Part shown: positions 41,158-51,400 of the stretch, piece after piece
Numbering within the stretch: position 1 is the stretch's first letter
How the letters are laid out: every line of letters starts with the position of its first letter
DNA from: Cyanobacteriota bacterium
GTDB taxonomy: Bacteria; Acidobacteriota; Vicinamibacteria; Vicinamibacterales; UBA2999
Reading direction: 5' to 3'
Length of the DNA stretch: 64,000 bases
Assembly (NCBI GenBank): GCA_019752015.1
Contig: JAIEMQ010000031.1
Span: forward strand, 30,580 to 94,579
Made by a program: the position numbers and the translations under genes
Notes under the pieces: model-generated
What the model was told of the DNA's origin: nothing
Database searches by the model: none
What the model saw: only the letters and a program-made list of their open reading frames with translations

Positions 41158-42424
41158 TTGGACTCACCCGACATCTCCAGGACCATTGATGCGGTCTGGA
41201 AGATCGAATCGCCGAAGCTGATCGCGGCGCTGGCGCGCATGACGCGCGGCGACGTCGGCCTCGCGGAGGATCTCGCGCAGGATGCGCTCGTCTCGGCGCT
41301 CGAGCAATGGCCGAAGGAAGGGATCCCGCGCAATCCGGGCGCGTGGCTGATGGCGATCGCCAAGCGGCGCGGCATCGATCACTTCCGCCGCAACAAGCTG
41401 ACCGACGAGAAATATCAGCAAGTCGGCTATGAGATGGAGGCGCGGCAGGAAGACGCCACGCCGGATTTCGACGCGGCACTGGATGACGAATTGGGCGATG
41501 ACCTGCTGCGGTTGATCTTCACGTCGTGCCACCCGGTGCTGTCCACCGAGGCACGCGTGGCGCTGACGTTGAAGCTGCTCGCGGGCCTCACGACGGAGGA
41601 GATCGCGCGCGCGTTCCTCTCGACCGAGACCACCATCCAGCAGCGCATTGTCCGCGCCAAGCGCACGCTCGCCGAAAAGAAGGTGCCGTACGAAGTGCCG
41701 GGCGGGGCCGAGCTGAACGTCCGGCTCGCCTCGGTGCTCGAAGTCATCTACCTGATTTTCAACGAAGGCTATTCCGCGACCGCGGGCGATGACTGGATGC
41801 GCCCGGCGCTCTGCGAAGACGCGCAGCGGCTCGGCCGCGTGCTGGCCGGCCTCGCGCCGAACGCCCGAAGTGCACGGCCTGCTCGCGTTGATGGAGATTC
41901 AGGCATCGCGATCGGCGGCGCGCGTCGGACCCAGGGGTGAAGCGATCCTGTTGCTCGATCAGGATCGGCGCCGATGGAATCAGCTGCTGATTCAGCGCGG
42001 CCTCACCGCCCTCGCGCGCGCGGAGCAGCTGCGGCAACAGCGCGGGCCTTACACACTACAAGCGGCGATTGCCGCGTGCCATGCGCGGGCGCGGCAAGCC
42101 GATCAGACGGATTGGCATCGCATTGCCTCGCTGTACGACGAGCTCGCGGAGATCATGCCGTCGCCGATCGTGGAGCTGAATCGATCGGTCGCGCACGGGA
42201 TGGCGTATGGTCCGGAAAAAGGACTGGCGATCGTCGAGCCGCTGATCGGCAATCCGCGGCTGAGCGACTATCCCTACCTGCCCGGCGTCCGCGCGGACCT
42301 GCTGTTCAAGTTGAAGCGGTTTGATGAAGCGAAGAAGGAATTCCTGAAAGCCGCGGAGCTGGCGAAGAACGCCTCGCAGCGCGCGTTGCTCCTCGAGAAG
42401 GCCGACTCGTGCCGGTCCGCCTAA
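41158..42424 (+). pseudogene. ECF42-type sigma factor, single frameshift
   Basis: Region 2 (ARMTRGDVGLAEDLAQDALVSALEQWP), region 4 (LKLLAGLTTEEIARAFLSTETTIQQRIVRAKRTLAEKKVPYEVP) and the long C-terminal TPR-like extension (ASLYDELAEIMPSPIVELNRSVA) are all present. The frame breaks near 41862. Upstream reads LAGLAPN, and downstream PEVHGLLALME reads one frame over, as if two bases of a codon were lost. Joined, the protein would be about 420 residues, normal for the group. The TTG start is uncertain because GGAGGTGA abuts it. A sequencing error is possible. Confidence 0.8.
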
Positions 42425-42432
42425 AGGCGGAC
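42415..42432. repeat. GTCCGCCT-N2-AGGCGGAC palindrome over a stop codon
   Basis: A perfect eight-base inverted repeat around AA contains the TAA stop of the sigma gene. Another palindrome (42453-42468) follows 20 bases later, so RNA from this gap can form two adjacent hairpins. Confidence 0.8.
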
Positions 42433-42452
42433 CCTCACAGGATTTGTGTGGG

Positions 42453-42468
42453 TCCGGCTTCAGCCGGA
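42453..42468. repeat. dispersed palindrome TCCGGCT-N2-AGCCGGA, copy 3
   Basis: Third copy of the palindrome seen at 20512 and 36375, here between the sigma gene and the serine hydrolase, flanked by GTGTGGG on the left. Confidence 0.85.
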
Positions 42469-42485
42469 TCGCGCATCGCAGCACT

Positions 42486-42491
42486 TATAAT
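42486..42491 (+). promoter_or_regulatory. putative -10 box at leaderless spacing
   Basis: A consensus TATAAT ends nine bases before the ATG of the serine hydrolase, so transcription would start within a few bases of the start codon. No ribosome-binding sequence is present, and no clear -35 box was found, since the palindrome occupies that place. Confidence 0.4.
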
Positions 42492-42500
42492 CCCGCCATT

Positions 42501-43964
42501 ATGAAACGCACTCTCCTTGCCCTGGCAATTCTCGCCGCTCAGCCCCCTGTCCTGAGCGAGCAGTCCGGTCGCGAAGCGACGGGAATGCGAGTCGAAGGAA
42601 ACGCCAGGTTCGAATCGCTCGTCGCGCTGACGGAAGCAAAGATGAAGGAGTTCAAGGTCCCGGGCGTGGCCATCGGCATTCTCGATCACGGTGTCATCAC
42701 CGCGCGCGGGCTCGGCGTGACCAACGTCAACGACGCGAAGCCGGTCACCGCGGAAACGGCCTTTCCGATCGCCTCGATCTCGAAGACGTTCGCCGCCACG
42801 ATGATGATGCGCCTCGTGGACCAGGGCAAAGTCGATCTGAAGGCGCCGGTGCGGAAGTATCTGCCCGACTTCAAGGTGAGAGACGAACACGTCAGCCGCG
42901 AGGTCACCGTCTGGAACCTGTTGACGCACACCGCCGGATGGGAAGGGCAGGTCTCCGGGCCCGAGCGCGGCGAAGACACGCTGCGCAATTTCACCGCGAC
43001 GGTGATGCCGGATCTGATGCAGGTCGCGCCCCCGGCGGCGGCATGGAGCTACAACAACGCCGGCTTCAGCGTCTCGGGCCGCGTGATCGAAGCCGTCATG
43101 GGCAAATCGATCAACCGCTCGATCGAAGAGCTGATCTTTCAGCCGCTCGGCCTCAAGCACGCCGGCACGACCGCCGGCGATTTCATCGTGCATCCGTTTG
43201 CGGCCGGCCACACCAATGGCCGCGACGGCGAGCCAGGCATGATCCGGCCGTTCTCGCCGTCGGTCAGCGTCACCGCGGGCGGCGTCGGATTGTGCATGGA
43301 CGATCTGCTCCACTACGCGGCGTTTCATCTTGGCAACGGCATCACGATGAGCGGCGATCGGCTGCTGAGCAAGTCGTCGCTCGAGCTGATGAGGACGACG
43401 CAGTTGCACAAGCAGAGCACGGATGACGACATCGGCCTGGCGTGGCACTTGCGGAATGTCGGCGACCTGCGCGTCGCCGCGCACGGCGGCACGCTCGCAG
43501 GTCACATCCTCCTGCTCGAGCTCGTGCCCGAGAAGGATTTCGCGATCGGCATCTTCACCAATTCAACGAACGGCTGGCGATTGATCCAGGACGTCGAGCG
43601 CGAGGCGCTGAAGTCGTATCACGGCGCGACGTTTACGAAGAACTACGCCATCGCGCATCGCGGACTGGTCGAGACGCTGCCGAATGTCGAGCCGCTCGCG
43701 AAACAGCCGGATCCGGCGGCCTATGTCGGCCGCTATCTACGGCCGATGAATGCGGTGGATGTGCGAGTGGATGGCGGCAAGCTGATCGTTCAGGAAATTC
43801 CGAACAACGGCAACCCGCGGCCGGTGATGCCGATCGCGTTCTTCGGCCCCGATCGCGCGGTGATCACCGAGGGGAACGACAAGGGCCAGGGCATCGAGTT
43901 CGTCCGCGACGCCGCCGGCGCCGTGAAATGGGTCCGCGTCGTCGGCCGCGTCGCTGGAAAATGA
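42501..43964 (+). CDS. secreted beta-lactamase-fold serine hydrolase
   Basis: A 487-residue exported protein (MKRTLLALAILAAQPPVLS) of the class C beta-lactamase/esterase EstB superfamily. The Ser-Lys pair is in ASISKTFA, the Tyr in WSYNNAGFS, and the third motif is AAHGGTLAGH. The C-terminal 130 residues form a lipocalin-like tail domain (PAAYVGRYLRPMNAVDVRVDGG). The likely substrate is a peptide or ester; resistance to beta-lactams is not implied. Its TGA stop lies at the left end of an inverted-repeat-bounded element. Confidence 0.88.
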   Translation: MKRTLLALAILAAQPPVLSEQSGREATGMRVEGNARFESLVALTEAKMKEFKVPGVAIGILDHGVITARGLGVTNVNDAKPVTAETAFPIASISKTFAATMMMRLVDQGKVDLKAPVRKYLPDFKVRDEHVSREVTVWNLLTHTAGWEGQVSGPERGEDTLRNFTATVMPDLMQVAPPAAAWSYNNAGFSVSGRVIEAVMGKSINRSIEELIFQPLGLKHAGTTAGDFIVHPFAAGHTNGRDGEPGMIRPFSPSVSVTAGGVGLCMDDLLHYAAFHLGNGITMSGDRLLSKSSLELMRTTQLHKQSTDDDIGLAWHLRNVGDLRVAAHGGTLAGHILLLELVPEKDFAIGIFTNSTNGWRLIQDVEREALKSYHGATFTKNYAIAHRGLVETLPNVEPLAKQPDPAAYVGRYLRPMNAVDVRVDGGKLIVQEIPNNGNPRPVMPIAFFGPDRAVITEGNDKGQGIEFVRDAAGAVKWVRVVGRVAGK

Positions 43965-44140
43965 AGGGGCCGGGGATAATTTCGGCTTGATCCGTTGCGC
44001 TTCAACGACTTTGGTCATACGCCGAAACCGGTTGGCGTAATTCCGAATTTGCAAGAAAAAGGCGTCGAAAATGCGAACTCGCGGTCTTGGAGAAGAGGCC
44101 TCGACGTCTACGCTCGAAGCAAAATGATCCCCGGCCCCTT
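43964..44140. mobile_element. MITE-like element with 14-bp terminal inverted repeats
   Basis: AAGGGGCCGGGGAT at 43964-43977 matches ATCCCCGGCCCCTT at 44127-44140 perfectly in inverted orientation. The 149 bases between hold no convincing gene. AAATGA precedes each end in related form. The element fills the gap between two convergent stop codons almost exactly. It encodes no transposase, so it would be non-autonomous; target duplication is not clear. Confidence 0.6.
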
Positions 44141-44147
44141 TTCCCCC

Positions 44148-45428
44148 TCACCAAGCGACCATCGCGGTTTCGAAGAGTTTGGCGAGATCGTCTTCGTTCG
44201 CGGGGCGCGGGGATAGTTTCGTGACGCGATGCTGCGGCAACGTCCCTTCAACCAGCGCCGGGATGTCTGCCGAGGAATAGCCGACCGCCTTCAGGCCGTC
44301 CGGCACGTTCAGCTCGCGCATGAACCAGGTGATGCGATCGGCGAGCACGCGGCCGGCATCTTCACTCTTCACTCCGCTGACATTCGCGCCGAGCGCCTCG
44401 GCGGCCTGCAGATGCCGATCCGGATTCGCCGACGCCGTGAATCGAAACACGGCGGGCGCGTTCAGGATGACGGAGACGCCGTGCGGCACCAGCGGGTGAT
44501 CCGCTGAGTAGCCGGGCGCGTGATAGGTCTTCACCTTGCCGGACACCGGATACGACATCCCGTGCGGCAGGTGGACGCCGGCATTGCCGGAACCCACTCC
44601 CGCATACGACGCCGCCAGCAGCATCTGCGCGCGCGCCTCGTCGTCTGAGGGATCCGCGACCGCGCGAACGAGATACTTCGCCACCATTCGCAACGCCTGC
44701 ATCGACCACACGTCGCTGATCGGATTCGAGCCCTGATACGCCGGCCGCATTTTCGGACTGTCAGGCATCGGCCGATCGGTGAACGGCATTGCCGTGAACG
44801 ATTCGATCGCGTGGCTGAGGATGTCGAGACCGCTCGACGCCGCGACTTCGGGCGGCATCGTGCGCGTGTTGTCGGGATCGAGCATGCCGAGCGTCGGCTT
44901 CAAGCGGCGATTGGCGATGCCGGTCTTCGCATGCATCCGGCTCAAGTCGAAAATGCTGACGCCGGTCGTCTCGCTGCCGGTCCCCGCCGTCGTTGGAATC
45001 GCGATCAGCGGCTTCAGCGGACCAGGCACAGGCAATCCCTTGCCGATCGGCGGGTTGACGTAATCGAGAAAATCCGCCGGCGGATAGGTGACGTACAAGT
45101 TGATCGCCTTCGCCGTGTCGATCACCGACCCGCCGCCGACGGCCACGAACGCGTCGTAGCCGCCCTCCTTCGCGAAGTTGATGCCATCGAGGAACGATTC
45201 GTCCGTCGGCTCAACGCGAACGCGGTCGTAGATCGTGTAGCGAATCCTGGCGGCTTCGAGCGACTCGACGACGGTTTGCATCGGCGGCAGTATGCGAAGC
45301 GTGCGATCGGTCACGACCAGCACGTGCTTTGCGCCCAGCTCGGCGAGATCCATCCCGACCTCGCGCGTCACGCCGATGCCAAAACGGACCGACGCCACCG
45401 CCATCTCGAATGCAATGTCCCGGTTCAT
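44148..45428 (-). CDS. iron-containing alcohol dehydrogenase, hydroxyacid-oxoacid transhydrogenase type
   Basis: A 426-residue group III Fe-ADH. The NAD-binding motif GGGSVIDTAKAI and the nucleotide segment IPTTAGTGSETTGVSI are intact. Metal ligands are in GLDILSHAIESFTA, HLPHGMSYPVSG and PLVPHGVSV. The insertion around KVKTYHAPGYSADHP is typical of the hydroxyacid-oxoacid transhydrogenase (ADHFE1-like) branch, which interconverts 4-hydroxybutyrate and 2-oxoglutarate. Substrate is inferred. It lies immediately downstream of the giant tamB-tamA gene in the opposite end-to-end order (same strand, 17-bp gap). Confidence 0.9.
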   Translation of the reverse strand: MNRDIAFEMAVASVRFGIGVTREVGMDLAELGAKHVLVVTDRTLRILPPMQTVVESLEAARIRYTIYDRVRVEPTDESFLDGINFAKEGGYDAFVAVGGGSVIDTAKAINLYVTYPPADFLDYVNPPIGKGLPVPGPLKPLIAIPTTAGTGSETTGVSIFDLSRMHAKTGIANRRLKPTLGMLDPDNTRTMPPEVAASSGLDILSHAIESFTAMPFTDRPMPDSPKMRPAYQGSNPISDVWSMQALRMVAKYLVRAVADPSDDEARAQMLLAASYAGVGSGNAGVHLPHGMSYPVSGKVKTYHAPGYSADHPLVPHGVSVILNAPAVFRFTASANPDRHLQAAEALGANVSGVKSEDAGRVLADRITWFMRELNVPDGLKAVGYSSADIPALVEGTLPQHRVTKLSPRPANEDDLAKLFETAMVAW

Positions 45429-45445
45429 CGCCGCGCATTATCCGT

Positions 45446-48400
45446 CTAAAACGCCTGTCCGATGGAGAAGTAGAAGCGGCCGCGGCGCTCACCATCGCGC
45501 CGATCGAGCACCAGCCCATAGTCGCCGCGGACCAGGACCCATTTCGTCCGCAGGCGCAGCCCGACGCCGGCGGTCTTGCGGAGATCGGTGAACGAAAAAT
45601 CGTCGGTCGCCTGGAAGACGTTGCCGATGTCCATGAAGGTCACGCCGTCGACGATGCTGATCAGCGGGAACCGGAGCTCGTTGTTGAACAGCAGCATGGC
45701 ATCGCCGCCGATCGGCACGCCGCTGACGCCGATCGGCCCGACCGCGTTCTGTTCGAAGCCGCGCAGCGTCATGCTGCCGCCGGCAAAGAACCGCTCGCTG
45801 GTCGGCACGAACGTGCCCATGCCTTTCGACAGGCCGATGCGCGCCGCGGTGGCAAACACGAATCGCGGCCGCAGAATCTCGTTCGAAAAACGCTTGCGGC
45901 GCTCACGCTGCAACGGGAAGTAGTGGAAGTACTGGCCGAAGTACTTCATGTAGGTATCGTCCGAGCCCAGCCACTGCGGCGAGAACTGGAAGGCATGCGA
46001 GCTGAACGAGCCGCGCGTGGCGTCGAGCACTTCGTCGCGGGTGTCGCGCACGAGCGCGCTCGACAGCGGCGAGACCTTGATGAACTGGTCCGGGTCCCCG
46101 TCCGGCAGCGGATCGAACGTGCGGGCGCGTTCGAAACGGTAGCCGTAGGTCCAGACGTAGGAATCCTTCAGCTTCTTCGCCTGCTGGAACGACGCACCTT
46201 TCCGATCGACATTGAACGCATCGGTGATCTGCGTCGCCGGGTTGCGCTCTTCGCGGTAGTAGATCGACGCCGTCGTCTGGATCGGCCAGTGCAGCAGCGT
46301 CGGCTGCGAGAGATACGCCCTTGCCTCGCGGAGCTGCGAGTCGTAACGCGACGCCACGCCGATAACCCGCGCCTTGCCAAAGACGTTGTGCAGCGACGCA
46401 TCGAAGACGCCGCCGAGTTTTCCTTCGGTGTCGTAGGAGGCGCCGTAACGAACCTGATACGGCTGCACTTCGCGCACCGCGACTTCAATGACGACCGGTT
46501 TCTGCGTCGGCTCGAGCGTGACGCCGGTGATGGCGCCGATCGTTTCCGGCGAGGTTTCAACGATCGATTCCCGCGACAGGTCGACGATCGAGAAGGCGCC
46601 GCTGTCATACAGGTTCTTGCGCGATCGGCTGAGCGCCTGCAGGTTGAGCGGCTCCGCGGGCTTGACGATCACCTGCTCGCGCACCAGCCGCTCGCTGGTC
46701 TTGTCGTGGCCGGCGATGCGGACGTCGGCGACGATCGCCTGCCGTCCTTCGCTGATGTCGAACTCGACGCTGGTGCGCCCGCCGATGCGATCGATGACCA
46801 GCTGATAGTTGGCGCGCACGTCGTTGTAGCCGCGCGCCCAGTAGAGATCGCGGATGTGCTGCAGGGCGTTTTCGGCCGCGGTCGGCAGGAACGGATCGCC
46901 GGGCCGCACCGGCGAGTCCGCCAGCAGCACCGGCGTGACGATCGCGCTGTTTCCCTTGGCCGTCACCTCGTTGACCGTGAACTGCGGACCTTCGTGGATC
47001 GGGACGATGACGCGCGCGATGTCGCCTTCGAATTCGTATCGCGGCTTGTCGATCTCGACGTTGAGATAGCCTTGCTCGCGGTAGAGACGCCGCAACAGCT
47101 CGGTCACGACCGTGGGATCGGTGAACAGTTGCGGCTCCAGCTTCTGTTCGTCGATCACCTGGTCGAGCTCGTCGCCGGAAATACCCGAGGCGCCTTCGAA
47201 GACCAGCACCACCTGGCGCGATCGCGGTCCGGGTGTGATGTCGAAGTGAACGACGCGGTGTTCCGCATCGGTGTCGTCGACCCGCGCGGTCACGTTCGCC
47301 TGCAGGTAGTCGTCGCGCATGAGCCATTCCTGCAGCGTCTCGGCGGTGTCGTCGGTGCGTTGCGCATCGAACACGCCGCGATGCCACTGCTGGCGGACTT
47401 CTTCCTGCACTTTGCGCGGCGGCGTCATGCCGGCGTAGGCGAACTCGATGCGCGGGCCCTTGATGATGCGCACGCCGATCTTCACCTGCCCGTCCTGCTG
47501 CACGCGATCGACACGCACGCGTGACTGCGCCCAACCCTCGTCGCGCAGCCGCTCTTCGATGTCCTCGACGCCGTTGCGAACGGCGAAGTAGTCGAACTCC
47601 TTGCCTTCCTCGACGCCGATCATCTTGCGCAGCTCGGCGGCGGGGATCGGCGCGTCCTCGGCGACGGTGATCGCCGCGACTTCGGGCCGGACGCGCGGCA
47701 TCCGCCGCGGCTCCGGACGTCCGCCCTTGCGAATGTCATGACGGAAATCGACGCGGTAGCTGTTGTCGGCCTGCCGTACGGCGCGGGTCTGGAAGCGGCG
47801 CGTGACGTCGTAGGTCGCCAGCCAGATCTGATCGTCGCTATCGGCGAGATCGACCGAGTAGGTCAGGGTCAGATCGTCGGTGATCTCCTGGCCCAGCGTC
47901 AGCCGCGCGCCCGGATCCGCTTCGTTCGCGATCAGCTGCGGCTCGAGCCGCACTTCGCTCAGGCCCGTGGCGCGCTCGAGCCCCCGTCCGATCGTCGAAC
48001 CGACCCGGCCCGTCAGGTACGACAGCACCTGTTCGCGCGCGACGTCGTATTCCTGTCCGCGCATCTGATCGAGCCTCCGTCCCGTGACGATCATCGCCAT
48101 GATGTCCGGCTCGGGCAGCGGCGGGCTCGACGTCAAGGACGATTCGGTATCGCCGGGCTCTCCGGTCACGGTCAGCGTGATGTCGTAATTGTTGGCGCTC
48201 GTGGTCATCGCGAGGTTGAACGAGGGAAAGATCCGGCGATCCTCGATGAACGTCATCTGGCCGCGTTCGATCTGGTAGGTGCGCTCGTTGAGCGTCACCA
48301 TGCCGCCTTCGGCGACGTCGAGGCGCCCGAGCAGTCCGGTCTCGTACGGCGTGCCGACGACCCGCAGGTCCGTCGTCACCTCGGCCTTCGCGAGATTGTT

Positions 48401-51400
48401 GTCGACGAGAATCGGCGACGCGGTATCGACGTTGAGATTGAACAGCACGCGCTCGAGGAGCGGATTGCGCTCCGGCGTCAGCTCGAGCTGGCGCCGCGCG
48501 GTCACGGTCGCGAGCAGGCCGGTATCGAAGTTGATGTCGCCGGTCAGGCCCGCTTCCTGGATGGTCACCTGGCCGCCGACGACAATGTCGTCGCCCTGCG
48601 ATGTGATCTTGATATCCGAATCCGACAAGCTGCGCAGATCGAGCGGCGCGTCGAAGGCGAAGTCGCGGGCGGCGATTTCAACGTTGACGTCGCGCACGTC
48701 GCCGCCGCGGATGGCGAGGCCGCCCGTGCCGGTGACCGTGCCGCCGTTGACATCGGCGGTCAATGACGCGATCTCGACGCGGTTCTGATTCAGATCGATG
48801 CGCGCGTTGATGGCCTCGGCGGCGAGGCGCGGCTCGTCGATCAGCATCGTGCCGTCGCGCAGCGTCACATTGCCGGTCAGGATCGGATCGGCGATCGTGC
48901 CGCGAGCGGCGATGTCGATGGTCGTATCGCCTTCGGCACGAACGGCGTCGGTGAGGATCGACAAGACGGCGATGTTGAGGCCGCCGTCCACGTTCACGTC
49001 GATCGGACGCTCCCCGGCAAGTCCGACGGTGCCGGTTGCCGCCAGCGTTCCCGCCGATCCACCGAGCGTGAACGGCTCGATTGACGCAACGCCGTTTCGC
49101 ACGCCGATCGCCGACGGCCCCTTCTGTTCGAGGGCCAGGCCGTTGAAGCCGAGCTGCAAATCGCGGAACACGACGCGGCCTTCCGCCTCTCGAATGTCCG
49201 GCTTCGTCGAGCGTAGATCCGCATCAACGGAAATACGTCCGCTCAATCCTTCGGGGGCGCCGGGAATCGCGCTCGGGTCGAGACCGTCGACGCGCGCGTG
49301 AACCGTGGCCGGTCCGCCTTTGCGCGGAATCTCGACCGGCAGCTTTGGAAGCAGATCCAGAGGCACGCGCGCCGACGCAGTGATCTGCGCAGCACCCCAC
49401 TTCGCGTTGAGCTGATCGACCACCGCCTCGCCATTAGCCACCGTTGCCGTTGCCGACAGCTTGCTGATGCCGGGCTCGAGCGCCGGTGACAGCACCAGCG
49501 CGTTTTCGACGACGAGTTTCAGATTCGGATCGATCGCCCTGAGCGTGCCCTCGAGCGTCCCCGTCAGCGTCAGCCGTCCGTCGGCGGCGATGTTGCTCCC
49601 CGCGGGCGCATATTGCGCAAGCGTCGCGAGATTGGCGCGCGCGTCAATCGTGATCGCGCCCGGCGCGTTGCGATCGAGCAGCGGCAGGTTTCCGGTAACG
49701 GCGATCGTCGAATCCTCGGCCGTCAACTGCAGCCGATCGATCGTGAGCCGTTCATCCTCGTAGTGCAGTTGTGCCGGCCCATCGAGCGCGAACGGCTTCT
49801 CATTCCATGATCCTGCGAACGTGTCGACAGTGGCCGTGGCGCGGCCGCTTTGCGGATCGGCGAGTGGTCCCGATGCCTCGAGCTCGGCCCGCATCCGTCC
49901 CTGCAGCGGCGTCTGCAGCTTCAGCGGCAGCGCCGCGAGATCGAGATCGTTTACCGTTGCGCTGATCGCCGCCTGATACGGCCGGTTGACGGCGATCGTC
50001 GACGTCGAGGTCAACCCGAACTTCTCCACCGCCGCATTCGTCGTCGCGCGCGCGTCGGCCAGCGTGGTGTCGGCCACGACCGCGCCAACCGCATACTCGC
50101 CGACGACGAGATCGTCCGCGCGGACGTTGATCGTGCCCGTGAGATTCTGGACCGTGCCGTTGGCGTGCGCGATTGCTTCGACGGTGCCGCGCACCGGCCT
50201 GCCATCCGGCAGCGTCAACGTCAGCAACTTGACGTTTTGCGATTGCAGATCAGCAGTGAATTGCCGCGTCGTCAGTTGATACGAGCCGGTGGCGGTGATG
50301 CGGCCGTTGCCGCCGGCCTGCGGCTTGTCGAGCACGAGCGACGTGATGTCGAGTTGCCGTCCGGAGAGCCGCGCCGCTGCGTTCAGTGACCCGAGGGTCT
50401 CGTTGTAAGCCGCGAGGTCGGCGCCCTGGACCTGCATCGTGGCGACGGGCGCATCCGCGGTTCCGCCGATGCGCGCTTGCGCTGATAGCGTGCCGCTCGC
50501 GGGAATGCTCGATTGCTCGACCGCTCGCAGGAGCCCCGCGACCTGCAGCGCGTCGGCGCGCACCGTCAGGTCGAGCGCGCGTTGACCGCGGAGGCCAATC
50601 GTTCCCGATGCGGTCGCTCGCGCTTCCTGCCACACCACGTCAACACGATTCACGGTGAGTGCCGCGGTGCGATAGGCAAGATCGCCATTCACCGCGATGC
50701 CCTGCGCATCTCCGATCGCGAGCGATGGCGCCTGCAGCGTGGCGGTGAGCGTCGGCGCGGTGATGGTCCCACTGACGCGACCATCCGCGGTCAGCGATCC
50801 GCCGACCGACATCGGCAGCATCGACCCCTGGCGGCGCCCGAGGAACGCCCCGACGGCATTCACTGTTGCCTGCACGTTCGCCGCCTGCGCCTGCAGCGTC
50901 CCGTCGATGCGCTCGCGATCGTTGATCCTGACGCGGCCGTTCAGGCTGGCACCGGCCGCGCGCACATCGCGCAGCGTCGCGATCAACTGATTGCCGTCGC
51001 CGCCGGCCTCGATGCGCCCGCCAACCGGCAGCGTGGATTGCGTGACGCTCGCGCGGGTCGGCGTCAACGAAAGATTGGCGCGGCCCTTCGCCGACGCATA
51101 CTCGAGACCGGGCCATTCAACGGCGACCTTGCCGTCAACGCGCGTCGCGACACGATACGGCAACGCCAGCGTTCGCATCATCGGTTCCGCATTCAATCCG
51201 CTCACGGTGGCGTTCACTCGTGATTGGCGCCCGGTCGTGAATCCGATCTCCCCTTCGCCGTTGATCGCGCCGATCGGCCCGGTGACATTCAAGCGGGAAA
51301 CACGGGCATGATCCGCCCCGGTCTCGTAGGCGCCGGCAGCGTCGAGCCCGATGCCGTGCAGATCGCGGACCTGGAGATCGTGGCCGGTGATGTGCGCATC

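Noticed and set aside
42438..43505. 356-residue frame antisense to the serine hydrolase
   Set aside because: Shadow frame; the opposite strand carries complete catalytic motifs.
42501..43964. Antibiotic-resistance beta-lactamase
   Set aside because: The SxxK and YxN motifs define the broad serine-hydrolase fold; the C-terminal lipocalin-like domain points to an esterase or peptidase-like protein.
45329..47524. 731-residue frame antisense to the TamB-TamA gene
   Set aside because: Shadow frame with no recognisable domain and Arg/Ala/Asp-biased composition.
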